Origin: Desulfococcaceae bacterium
GTDB lineage: Bacteria; Desulfobacterota; Desulfobacteria; Desulfobacterales; Desulfosalsimonadaceae
Direction of reading: 5' to 3'
NCBI GenBank assembly: GCA_030145385.1
Contig: JAQYVU010000002.1
Location: 62,001-126,000 of the forward strand
DNA length: 64,000 nucleotides
Shown here: positions 28,065-35,964 of the stretch, piece by piece
How positions within the stretch are numbered: position 1 is the first letter of the stretch
How the letters are laid out: every line of letters begins with the position of its first letter
Made by a program: the position numbers and the translations under genes
Notes under the pieces: model-generated
Databases searched by the model: none
Told to the model about the DNA's origin: nothing
What the model saw: only the letters and a program-made list of their open reading frames with translations

Positions 28065-28671
28065 TATTCTTTACCCCCTTGTTAGCGTTACCAAGAACAC
28101 CACCAATTAAACCACCAATAATTGCACCACCACCACCAGGAAGAAGTAAATTACCGATTGTGGCTCCACCTATTGCAGAAGCTAAAACTTGTACAGAGTT
28201 GGTTTCAATATTCTTTTTATAATCACTAATTGCTGTATTAATTTTTTTAGCAATCTCAATTATTAATTGTTCCTGTTGGCGAGGAGGCATGGATTTTAAT
28301 GATTGACTATTTATAAATTGATAAGTTTGAAATTCATTAAGCATTTGAAATTGAAAATCATTTATCAAGACGGGAAGTATTAAAGCACCTTCAACAACTG
28401 CTTTTTGTATAAGTGGTAATTCCACAAAATTAGCAAATTGAGATGAAAAATAATCAGAGCTAACAAGAATTACAAACACCTTAGATTCATTTATTGCATT
28501 TTTGATTTGTTGTTTTAACTCACTTCCTGTCAACAATTCCTGGTCATTCCAATATTCTACTAGCCCTTGAGATTCAGCTTTGGTGAGATGAGCCTTTAGA
28601 CGTTCTGCCCATTCGGAATCCTTATGGCTGTAGCTGAGAAAAACTTTTATTCGTTCATTTTTCTTCTTCAT
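28057..28671 (-). CDS. TIR-domain protein with C-terminal glycine zipper
   Basis: A 204-residue protein. The TIR domain (about 8-140) opens with IKVFLSYSHKDSEWAERLK. The alphaC region SSDYFSSQFANFVELPL contains Glu84 at the position of the catalytic glutamate of NAD-cleaving TIRs. Residues 164-199 form a glycine-rich hydrophobic zipper (GGATIGNLLLPGGGGAIIGG), a segment that can enter membranes. Bacterial TIR proteins often act in anti-phage defence by depleting NAD. The combination with a zipper and an overlapping membrane protein gene suggests a membrane-linked effector; this is inference. The gene follows an attC-like site. Confidence 0.82.
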   Translation of the reverse strand: MKKKNERIKVFLSYSHKDSEWAERLKAHLTKAESQGLVEYWNDQELLTGSELKQQIKNAINESKVFVILVSSDYFSSQFANFVELPLIQKAVVEGALILPVLINDFQFQMLNEFQTYQFINSQSLKSMPPRQQEQLIIEIAKKINTAISDYKKNIETNSVQVLASAIGGATIGNLLLPGGGGAIIGGLIGGVLGNANKGVKNNA

Positions 28672-28700
28672 TCTTTACCTTTTTAAATTTCGAAATGCAA

Positions 28701-28760
28701 AGCTAACGTTTAAATCACGGAGCGCGGCTTTTTGCACTCCCGTGCATTTTATTGTTAAGT
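28701..28760 (-). mobile_element. attC-like integron recombination site (attC1)
   Basis: A 60-base site on the minus strand. The left core ACTTAAC fits RYYYAAC, and the right core GTTAGCT fits GTTRRRY except at one base. The arms ATGCACGGGAGTGC and GCGCTCCGTGATTT pair with one extra unpaired G, like the extrahelical base of attC sites. It begins 4 bases after the stop of the 108-residue gene and ends about 30 bases before the TIR gene, the spacing expected between cassettes. Confidence 0.7.
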
Positions 28761-28764
28761 GTTT

Positions 28765-29091
28765 TTATATAATTGCATCTAAGGCTTTGTTTAAAATAAG
28801 ATCAATTAAACTAATGGTCACTTTTTCTAACCTTGCCCTAACCGAAATTTCCTGTGAATTAAGAAACTGTCGAACAGTTCGTCTACGAGAATTTAGCAGA
28901 GCCTCAAGCTCATCAGAATCTATTTCGCCTTTGACTTTTAAAACTAACCACTTTTCAATTTTTTCACCGGTTTCTTTAGCAACTGTTTCTGCTTCTGATT
29001 TTGCTCCTTGAATAAGCTCAAGCAAGTTGGTTTTAATTAAATCTTTAGCCTCATCGCCAGTAGTGTTTATCAATTCATCTAAAGTGGACAT
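28765..29091 (-). CDS. Unknown small helical protein
   Basis: A 108-residue protein rich in E, K, L and S, predicted almost fully helical, with no signal peptide or membrane segment. The middle has basic RRRTVRQFL and the end LIDLILNKALDAII is amphipathic. It starts with ATG at 29091 after AAGGAGG. It lies 12 bases after the lipoprotein gene, so the two are coupled, and is followed by the attC-like site. Family not recognised. Confidence 0.6.
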   Translation of the reverse strand: MSTLDELINTTGDEAKDLIKTNLLELIQGAKSEAETVAKETGEKIEKWLVLKVKGEIDSDELEALLNSRRRTVRQFLNSQEISVRARLEKVTISLIDLILNKALDAII

Positions 29092-29103
29092 ATAACCTCC
29101 TTC

Positions 29104-29544
29104 TTATGGTGCGCTTACGCGAGATAGCTCACCGGATATAGCATAGCCATAATTTCTTTCGATTTCGGACAACAACTCATCTTTAAAAGTTTTACTGAAT
29201 AATTTTTCCTTTTTTAATAAAAGCTTACAATTGTCATTGAACTCATCCCAAAGAATTTTTACAGCTCTCTGGCCTGTTTTATCATTATTGTCCTTAGATT
29301 TCGCGAATTCATATGCTTCCCTAAACTTCAAGTCAGCTTCATCGCAATACGATCTTACTTCGCTTTTATTCCACACCTTTTGAGAGCCTTCGCTCCAATT
29401 TTCTAAAAGCTTCACATGAACAGCCTTCAATTTAGTAAAGTTTTCGTGCCTTGTGGCATCATAATGAGAAGTAAACAATGCGCAGCCATTTAATAACAGC
29501 GCAATGCACATTGAAAAAACAACAACTTTTGCTTTTGTAATCAT
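29104..29544 (-). CDS. Unknown lipoprotein
   Basis: A 146-residue protein from the ATG at 29544, supported by an AGGAGG site upstream. The signal peptide ends in lipobox LLNGC. The mature part is charged and helical, with cysteines in SYCDEADL and DNCKLLLKKE. No known family. It forms a two-gene unit with the downstream 108-residue gene. The amino acid after the lipid cysteine is Ala, so sorting to the outer membrane is expected. Confidence 0.65.
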   Translation of the reverse strand: MITKAKVVVFSMCIALLLNGCALFTSHYDATRHENFTKLKAVHVKLLENWSEGSQKVWNKSEVRSYCDEADLKFREAYEFAKSKDNNDKTGQRAVKILWDEFNDNCKLLLKKEKLFSKTFKDELLSEIERNYGYAISGELSRVSAP

Positions 29545-29600
29545 ATAAACCTCCTTATTTTGCTTGCTTAAAAAGTTAAAAAGATCTGCCAAAAGTATTG

Positions 29601-29668
29601 GTGTCTTGAACTGTGAATTACTTCAATAATCTCTCAATGTTTTAATCCACTATTCAAGGCCCGACCCT
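29601..29668. repeat. REP-type palindrome P2
   Basis: A copy of the P1/P3 family with inner arms CTTGAACTGTGAATTA and TAATCCACTATTCAAG (some mismatches) and the same centre CTTCAATAATCTCTCAATG. The sequence AAGTATTGG just left of it is also shared with P3. It lies between the 477-residue membrane protein gene and the lipoprotein gene. Confidence 0.85.
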
Positions 29669-29699
29669 GACTACACAGACGTATTTTCCGCCCAGTTCA

Positions 29700-31133
29700 T
29701 TAAGTTGTTAGGGCTACGTCTTGAATAGTTTCATATCTTTGCATTAATAGCTGAGGGTAAAATTCTTTTATGGAAGAATTATCCATGACATGTGGATTGT
29801 TTAATAGATATATAACCATATCAAGAGCAATTTCATTTTCTCTATTTAGTTCATATGCCTCAAACTCTTTGTTTATTATAAATAACTCTTCTAGATGCAT
29901 GATCGACACTACTGCCTCAAGGAAGGGTTGGCCAGATATCTCAGAATTCAAAATTCCAACAGAACCTTTATGATTTATGACTTCTTTATGACTATCTATA
30001 TTTTTTGAAAAATCCAGCACCTTTAAACGAGAAACTACCATTTTTAGTGGATCTAGTGAATCAACAATACTACTGTTCTTTGAGACCGCATTGCTTACAG
30101 CAACCAGTCTTGCCCCAAACTTATATAATCTAGATACGTCTATTCCATGGCTCTTGCCTTCGTGAACAATCACCTTGTTAGCAGAAACCTCTTTTCTGAT
30201 GTTTTTGATTCTGATAACTCCATAGTGGAGACTTCTGAGTAAATTTACGGTTCGATCAATAATAGGATCTTTTTTGGACTTATTTCTGTTTATCCAGATG
30301 AATCCAACAACGAATGAGGCCAAGTCAAATAAGGTTGACCAGATCATGCTAGAGACTAAGCTGATTGACTTAAATTCACCTTTTAAAACAGGGTCGATTG
30401 CTTTCTCCACTGGTGATTTAAGTGAAACAACGTAATTATCTAAATCAGAACGATCAATTGATTCAGAGTTGTTAACAAAGCTTTCGAGTTCGTTTATTCT
30501 TGAAACTGTAGATGCATAATTTTGTGAGCTTGATTGGCTTTCAATTAATTTTCTTATTTCAATCAGTTTGTTTTGAAATTCTCCGTAATAATCTTTGAAT
30601 TGTTCATATTTAAAGTTCAAGGTGTTATAAAGCTCCTCTTTCTGAAAGTATATAGGACCTCTCCCCCGACCTTTGCCAGATTTTAAACCAAAACTTTCCT
30701 CTTCTTCCATGCTTTTCTTGGCTAAATTAGTTCTATTTTTTAGTTCGGAAAGTTCCACTTTGAGTTTAGAGTCAATCTTACTTATGTGTTTTGATGTAAC
30801 AGAAATAAACTTTATATCATGATCTGATATGTCTCCAGATGTGGATTGCTGATTGAAGATATAGACATATGCTGTGCCAGATGAAATTAATAAAAATACT
30901 ATATATACAATGAGAACAACTGCTCTTGGAAAAAAACCATTCACAAATGGAAAGCTAATTACTGTTGTCGCGATTGTTATTTGAATCACTGCCGCCAAAA
31001 TTATAGCTGTAACTTTACTGTCCATTAACAGCCCTATTCCAGAGAAAGTATATACTCCAGAGAGTGTTCCTAATCCTATGATTGATATAAAAAAAAGACT
31101 TGGAATGATTTTTTGTGCTGGCGACTCAAACAT
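29700..31133 (-). CDS. Unknown large membrane protein with extracytoplasmic coiled coil
   Basis: A 477-residue AT-rich gene. Three N-terminal helices (about 8-34, 40-62 and 68-93) precede a long charged region (about 100-255) with coiled-coil character, then one helix (about 262-282). A soluble C-terminal domain of about 190 residues has no recognised motif. GGAGGG precedes the ATG. The design (membrane sensor, stalk, cytoplasmic domain) suits a signalling or defence sensor, but no family could be assigned. GTTAGGG overlapping its last codons resembles half an attC core. Confidence 0.6.
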   Translation of the reverse strand: MFESPAQKIIPSLFFISIIGLGTLSGVYTFSGIGLLMDSKVTAIILAAVIQITIATTVISFPFVNGFFPRAVVLIVYIVFLLISSGTAYVYIFNQQSTSGDISDHDIKFISVTSKHISKIDSKLKVELSELKNRTNLAKKSMEEEESFGLKSGKGRGRGPIYFQKEELYNTLNFKYEQFKDYYGEFQNKLIEIRKLIESQSSSQNYASTVSRINELESFVNNSESIDRSDLDNYVVSLKSPVEKAIDPVLKGEFKSISLVSSMIWSTLFDLASFVVGFIWINRNKSKKDPIIDRTVNLLRSLHYGVIRIKNIRKEVSANKVIVHEGKSHGIDVSRLYKFGARLVAVSNAVSKNSSIVDSLDPLKMVVSRLKVLDFSKNIDSHKEVINHKGSVGILNSEISGQPFLEAVVSIMHLEELFIINKEFEAYELNRENEIALDMVIYLLNNPHVMDNSSIKEFYPQLLMQRYETIQDVALTT

Positions 31134-31236
31134 TTTTCCCTCCGAATAGAATTTTAATTTTTATTATATCCACTTCGCTCAAGTAGAAGATAATGACATA
31201 ATTTCATTATATTATCGCACAAGCCCTGTTCAACCA

Positions 31237-31353
31237 CTTGATTTTAAAGGCATTTAAATTCTTTCGCCATGTGTGACCAAATCCGCACACATGAGATGCG
31301 CGTGATCTGGGGTTGATCTGGGATCAGACCACGCTAATCTCTTTAATATCAAG
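31237..31353. repeat. Cloverleaf-like palindromic element
   Basis: Outer arms CTTGATTTTAAAG (31237) and CTTTAATATCAAG (31341) match at 12 of 13 pairs and enclose two hairpins: CATGTGTG/CACACATG (31268-31293) and GCGTGATCTG/CAGACCACGC (31300-31334). The fold could be a mobile palindromic unit or a structured RNA. Upstream of the 477-residue gene on its minus strand. Confidence 0.55.
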
Positions 31354-31530
31354 CCTTCTCTTCCCAACAATGGGTGTTTTCAGGGGCTATATCGCACTTT
31401 TAACTATCAAAAAGGGGATTATAGGATTCCCTTTCCTCTCGGATTTAAAAAGTCTGCCCCTTTTCGAGAATTTGGCGGCCTTTTGCCCGTAAACCCAATT
31501 GAGACAACATTTTATTTGTAAGAAGTATTG

Positions 31531-31604
31531 GCGTCAGATCTTGAACTGTGAATTACTTCAATAATCTCTCAATGTTTTAATTCACTAATCAAGGCCCGAC
31601 CCCG
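31531..31604. repeat. REP-type palindrome P3
   Basis: Third copy of the P1/P2 family: GCGTCAGATCTTGAACTGTG on the left, the same centre CTTCAATAATCTCTCAATG, and AAGGCCCGACCCCG on the right. It contains the stop codon of the HNH gene. Confidence 0.85.
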
Positions 31605-31840
31605 ATTACAAGCCAAACAGAAAGTTGTTTTTGACCTTTACTTGCGTTGCAACCACAGCAACAAAGGGCAATGTTTTCTCTGGTTATTATTTTGGCATCA
31701 TTGATAATATGCTCCCAGCTCGCAGCAGTTTTTTTAGAAATTTTTGCTGGAGTAAACTCAACACCACAATAAACACACACCTTGCCTCTTCCCCTAACTT
31801 CTTTCTCTATCCAGGCAGGTATGTTCCAGTTATTTGCCAT
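31589..31840 (-). pseudogene. HNH endonuclease, C-terminus replaced by REP element
   Basis: An 83-residue HNH protein: CVYCGVEF supplies the first zinc cysteines, WEHIINDA holds the HNH histidine and asparagine, and ALCCCGCNASKGQK the second zinc pair and final motif. HNH proteins of this type normally continue after a ..LxxWL segment. Here the frame runs from LSVWLV into palindrome P3, which supplies the last codons IGVGP and the TGA. It is therefore probably truncated, though the zinc and HNH motifs survive. Only a weak ribosome site precedes the ATG. Confidence 0.65.
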
Positions 31841-32313
31841 TCATCCGTCTCTTCATTTATATAACAATAAATTATAATGTTTCCGTTTAATTTCAAGTAC
31901 AGCAATTCTTGATAAAAAAGAAACCAGGCTGTTTAAAATTTTCTAACTGTATAACACCACAATTTGAATATCAGTCTGGAAATCGTATAATCATTATATG
32001 TACTCAGGGTTGTATTATTTTACAGCCATTTTGCTTACGAAATCTTCATATCGAGCGAATTGGGTCGATATCACGCTTTAAAAGGGTGATATGAAGAAAA
32101 AATGCTTGATATCACATCTTCCAATAGCGACCGCACAACAGAAAAATAAGCAAAGATCAATTTTTGAATTTTTCCGCCTGTTCCCGGAATATGAATTATT
32201 ACCGCAAAGTTTTTTTGAAATATAGTCGCATTGAAATGAAATTTATATCAAATTATTTCTCTAAATAAAAGAACTAATTCGAATAACAAATGATTTTAGA
32301 AAATTAAGTTTGA
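31841..32313. other. Gene-free AT-rich stretch with small hairpins
   Basis: No convincing gene. The motif GATATCAC or its complement recurs three times near 32070-32120 and can form small hairpins (CTTCATATC with GATATGAAG). Confidence 0.4.
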
Positions 32314-32519
32314 CCTAATTTGAGCGATTGTCGAGGTTGCCGCATATAGAAGGAAAATGCGTTGCCGCTATAGTCGTTTATGCGGTTGCGCATTTGACGC
32401 AGTAGATGCGGTGCGATCAGCAATCCCGGAGGGTTTTAAATTTTGAAATTTGAGACAGGTCAACATCTTTAAATAAATATTAAAACAATTTTTTCAAAAT
32501 TTAAAACGATTAACTTAGG
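32314..32519. mobile_element. MITE-like 206-bp repeat, copy B
   Basis: 206 bases from CCTAATTTGAGCG to a right end ending TTAGG. It is near-identical over its length to the 206-base copy at 34462. Terminal inverted repeats match at about 10 of 13 positions. Flanks TTTGA and CTTGA may be a worn 5-bp target duplication. It encodes nothing, so it would need a transposase supplied in trans. Confidence 0.8.
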
Positions 32520-32849
32520 CTTGAAGAAGCTTGGACTGATGGGGGACAGATCTGCATTTAAAAAATTCTTATAAGAATATAAATGGTTCATTTGTTAATC
32601 ATTATTTGATCAGGCGAAAAACCAAATCCGAATATTGAACCCTGAATAATAACAAGTGACCGCCGGGATGTTCCCCATCGCAACGCAGCCGAGAGCCGAT
32701 AGTTTCCATGTGGAGTTCCGGGGACAGTTCACACAATTCTTCATAAAATAGAAATGATCTAAAAATCAAATTGTTAAAATCTTTAATGCTCAATTCAAGA
32801 TATAATCACATTTTTGCAGATCCGTTATTCGCAGGCCGATTGCATCGGC
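32520..32849. other. Gene-free stretch with degenerate REP-like fragments
   Basis: Contains GGGGACAGATCT and CCGGGGACAGTTCACAC, which resemble ends of RAYT-associated REP elements. A short open frame on the minus strand (32602-32793) has no ribosome site. I see no real gene. Confidence 0.4.
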
Positions 32850-33770
32850 TCAAAACAGCGGAAACAGCTTCTCCAGGATGTAGCCCACTCCCAGGAGCAC
32901 CTGGGTGAACAGAATAAATTTTACGTTATCTCCCAGGGCCGGAACCAGCTTGCTCCTGTCATGATATTCTTTGGATCCCCGCATGGCCTTTACAGCCCAG
33001 GGCAGCGTAAACAAAGCGATCAGGCAATAGACCGGCATGACAACCTTTCCGGTTAAAAGGGTTGCCAGCACACACCCGATAATCCAGACATAGACCGCGA
33101 CCGTTGCCAATATGAAAAATTTTGCGGCAGCGTCCAGGCCGAATGCGACCGGGATCGTTTTCCTACCGCCCTTTCTGTCAGCCTCCACATCCGGAAACTC
33201 GTTGAGCAGGAGCAGGTTGTGCACCAGGATGCCGCTGGGAATTGAGGCAATCAGGACCATCCAGTCATATCTGCCGGCCTGGATAAAATAGAAACCCAGA
33301 ATGGGCAGAACGCCCAGCCCCACCCCCGGTGACCATTCGGGCCAGGGGGTTTTCAGGATCACCGGCGTATAAAGTACCAGACAGAGGGCGGCCACAATCA
33401 GGAGCGGCAGCAACAGCCAGCCCTTTAAGGCGATGAAAAAAAGGCCGATCAGCAGTGCGACCAGCGAGGTAACGATCCCCACCCAAAGAGCCTGGTTTAA
33501 CGAAATTTTTCCGTCAGGCACAAGCCCGCTGCCCCCGCTGAAGGGTGTCCGCTCGACATCCAGATCAATGCCGCTTTTGTAATCAAAATAATCGTTGATC
33601 GCATTAACACTGCCGTGAGTTAACATCAGACCAAAACCGGCCAGCAGGGCATACCCCAGATTGACGGGACCATCGTACCAGGCAATCGAAGTGCCGAGAA
33701 AGGCAAGCACGACGGGAAGCGAAAGGAACTGGGGTCTGGTTTCCTTGATCCACAGTAGCAGTCTATTCAT
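32850..33770 (-). CDS. UbiA-family prenyltransferase, MenA-like
   Basis: Integral membrane prenyltransferase of 306 residues, probably attaching a polyprenyl chain to 1,4-dihydroxy-2-naphthoate for menaquinone. About eight to nine helices are visible. The first Asp-rich motif is NDYFDYKSGIDLD (about 59-71) and the second is DVEADRKGGRKT. The SVNAINDYFDY context is typical of MenA and related UbiA proteins. It stands with the phosphoesterase gene between two 206-bp repeats. The exact acceptor is not certain because no other men gene is nearby. Confidence 0.85.
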   Translation of the reverse strand: MNRLLLWIKETRPQFLSLPVVLAFLGTSIAWYDGPVNLGYALLAGFGLMLTHGSVNAINDYFDYKSGIDLDVERTPFSGGSGLVPDGKISLNQALWVGIVTSLVALLIGLFFIALKGWLLLPLLIVAALCLVLYTPVILKTPWPEWSPGVGLGVLPILGFYFIQAGRYDWMVLIASIPSGILVHNLLLLNEFPDVEADRKGGRKTIPVAFGLDAAAKFFILATVAVYVWIIGCVLATLLTGKVVMPVYCLIALFTLPWAVKAMRGSKEYHDRSKLVPALGDNVKFILFTQVLLGVGYILEKLFPLF

Positions 33771-33791
33771 ACCGTCTCCCTGGATTCTTTT

Positions 33792-34430
33792 TTAAACCAT
33801 TTCAATTTCAGGTTTTTTCCCCACCCTCACCTCAATCATCATCCCCTGACCTTTCCTTGGCATACTGCAATTCACCACCGTAGTTTCACCAATTTCTGAA
33901 ATACCGGCAGCTTCATGGATATGTCCGCAGATCAATAAACAGGGCTGTTTTTTCTCAACCAGGTTTCGGACCATTTTAGAGCCCGAATGAAACCGGCCCA
34001 TGACCTGGTCTTGAAATCCCCAGGGTGGTGTGTGAACAACGAATACGGTTTTGGAATCAATTAACGGTGAGACTTTCTTCATCAGATAGTTTTCACGCAA
34101 CCCGACCCGGTTTCGAAACGGCAAAGGGATAGTTCCGGACAGGCCGGTAAAAGGGATGGATTTAATTGTTACCCTGTTCAGGTGCAATGATGTCAGATTT
34201 GAAAACCGGTTAAAATATTTTTCAATATACGCAGGATCAGAATTGCCCCGCACAGCCAGCACCGGAACAGATAAATCATTTAGAATATTAAATGTCTTTT
34301 CCGGACGAATATAATTAATGATATCCCCGGCAACCACAAGCACATCCGGCTTGTATTCATCAACAACCGAACAAATCTTTTGAAGACTTGCCGGGTCTGC
34401 ATGAATATCTGCAACTGCGTAAATCTGCAT
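33792..34430 (-). CDS. Metallophosphoesterase, calcineurin-like
   Basis: A 212-residue binuclear metal phosphoesterase. Ligand motifs are in order: VADIHADP (D and H), VVAGDIIN (bridging D), AVRGNSDP (N), VVHTPPWG (H) and CGHIHEAAG (H-x-H). The size fits the YfcE/MJ0936-like single-domain group. The substrate is unknown; phosphodiesters are usual. It lies 21 bases upstream of the prenyltransferase, same strand. Confidence 0.88.
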   Translation of the reverse strand: MQIYAVADIHADPASLQKICSVVDEYKPDVLVVAGDIINYIRPEKTFNILNDLSVPVLAVRGNSDPAYIEKYFNRFSNLTSLHLNRVTIKSIPFTGLSGTIPLPFRNRVGLRENYLMKKVSPLIDSKTVFVVHTPPWGFQDQVMGRFHSGSKMVRNLVEKKQPCLLICGHIHEAAGISEIGETTVVNCSMPRKGQGMMIEVRVGKKPEIEMV

Positions 34431-34461
34431 ATCTCTCTCATTCGACTAAAATTATGTCAAT

Positions 34462-34667
34462 CCTAAGTTGAGCGATTATCGAGGTTGCCGCATATACAAG
34501 AAAAATGCGTTGCCGCTATAGTCGTTTATGCGGTTGCGCATTTGACGCAGCAGATGAGGTGAGATCGGCAATCCCGTCGGGTTTAAAATTTTGAAAATTG
34601 AAATAGATCAACATCCTTAAATAAATATAAAACAATTTTTTTTTAAATTTAAAACGCTCAATTTAGG
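34462..34667. mobile_element. MITE-like 206-bp repeat, copy C, with target duplication
   Basis: 206 bases with 13-base terminal inverted repeats CCTAAGTTGAGCG and CGCTCAATTTAGG (one mismatch). It is flanked by TCAAT directly on both sides, a clear 5-bp target duplication. It has the same length and near-identical sequence as copy B in the same orientation. The right end supplies the stop codon of the phosphoglycerate mutase gene. Confidence 0.88.
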
Positions 34668-35964
34668 TCAATGTAAACGGCGGGTAATCATCCGGAATAA
34701 AAGCTCTCACTTCATCTCCCAGCTGATGCGTGGCCAGCACGGATTGATCGGCAAAATTAAGCGCCATCTGCATCAGTTCCGGCCCTCTCAGCAGGCCGAG
34801 GCACCCGGATGCCGCACTGATCTCATTAAATATTTTCACATGATCACGACGAATGTTCGGGCCGGCAATGAGCACGGGCACGGTTTCACCGGAATGGATC
34901 AACCCTGATTTTCCCGGATTGGAGCCACTGGGGGTTGAATGGTCGCCGGTGACAATCACCATGACATTTTTGCGTTGTTCCACTATACCCACAAGTTCTC
35001 CCAGGCCGCTGTCAAGCGCCTCAAGCGCCTGCTTTTTTAACATGGGGTTACCCTTATGGGAAATTTCATCCGGCACCTTTGTATGAACATGGAAAAACTC
35101 ATGTTCCGGATCATCCAAAGCCAGCCGGATTCGTTCTTCTAAATCTTGACCCGGATTTTTACTGTCCTTTACCCGAAAAAAATCAAAGCCCAGTTCATGG
35201 GCCAGACCTTCGTAAACCGTTGGAGATGCGATCATCATGGGCTTTAATCCCCAGACAGCTTCAAACGGTTTCAGCGTAACCCGCCGCCCGCATCGCTGGG
35301 TCACCAGAAAATTGGCTTTTTTTCCTAACACCTGATTGCCGGATAACTGCTGATGGCAGTTAGCCAGATACCGATTTAACGCATCTGCGGTTTGTTTTGC
35401 CCGCACCGGTTCCGGGTTGTTTTTCAAAGGCAGAATACGTGCGATTTTTTTGCCGCAGGTAATCGGATCGGAATCTGAAATATACGGGGAAACGTCTCCG
35501 CTGATAACAATAATTCCGTCATTGCGCCGGGTCTGGTGCAGCTTGAATCTTATGCCCCCTTCTTCATAGAACTCAACCGCCTGAAACAATTTGCTTAAAT
35601 CTTCTTTTGATCCCGCAATATCATCCCGGCCTTGATCTAAAACAAAGATACCATCCTCAATACGAACCCCTGAAAAATGTGCCAGAGCTAAAACATCGTT
35701 ATCATTAAAGGGGACTTTCTCGCCCACAGCCTCTAGCAGCCCTCTGCCGGGAAAATTTTCCCGGTCATATCCGAAAAGCAGAAAATGGGCCATTTCACTG
35801 GGCAGGCATTCCCCAGGAGTCGATGCATGAAACATCCCCGTGCTTCCGATTTCCGCCAAGCGATCCATATTCGGCGTCTTCGCAGCTTCAAGAGGCGTCT
35901 GGTGGTTGAGAACATCGTAGGAGCGGTCGCCAAAACCATCCAGCAAGACTAAGATAATTTTCAT
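34663..35964 (-). CDS. apgM: 2,3-bisphosphoglycerate-independent phosphoglycerate mutase, archaeal type
   Basis: Interconverts 3- and 2-phosphoglycerate in glycolysis/gluconeogenesis; alkaline phosphatase superfamily. There are 433 residues. Metal-binding Asp sits in LVLLDGFGDRS near the start, the phospho-acceptor Ser in LPSEMAHFLLFGY, and the late metal ligands in HVHTKVPDEISHKGN and TGDHSTPS. The stop TAA and the last residues come from the target duplication and the end of repeat copy C, so the native C-terminus may have been slightly different. ATGA overlap with the gene upstream. A relative acting on other phosphates is possible. Confidence 0.87.
   Translation of the reverse strand: MKIILVLLDGFGDRSYDVLNHQTPLEAAKTPNMDRLAEIGSTGMFHASTPGECLPSEMAHFLLFGYDRENFPGRGLLEAVGEKVPFNDNDVLALAHFSGVRIEDGIFVLDQGRDDIAGSKEDLSKLFQAVEFYEEGGIRFKLHQTRRNDGIIVISGDVSPYISDSDPITCGKKIARILPLKNNPEPVRAKQTADALNRYLANCHQQLSGNQVLGKKANFLVTQRCGRRVTLKPFEAVWGLKPMMIASPTVYEGLAHELGFDFFRVKDSKNPGQDLEERIRLALDDPEHEFFHVHTKVPDEISHKGNPMLKKQALEALDSGLGELVGIVEQRKNVMVIVTGDHSTPSGSNPGKSGLIHSGETVPVLIAGPNIRRDHVKIFNEISAASGCLGLLRGPELMQMALNFADQSVLATHQLGDEVRAFIPDDYPPFTLT

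Noticed and set aside
29700-29720. GTTAGGG at the end of the 477-residue gene as a third attC site
   Set aside because: Only one core box is present; the partner box and arms are not found beyond palindrome P2. It may be a ruined attC, but I cannot support it.
31900-32310. CRISPR array or phage remnant in the gene-free part of the island
   Set aside because: Repeats of GATATCAC are too short and uneven, no spacers, and no phage or cas gene nearby.
32602-32793. 63-codon open frame on the minus strand
   Set aside because: No ribosome site, and it overlaps REP-like debris. Apparent protein character is probably from repeated sequence.
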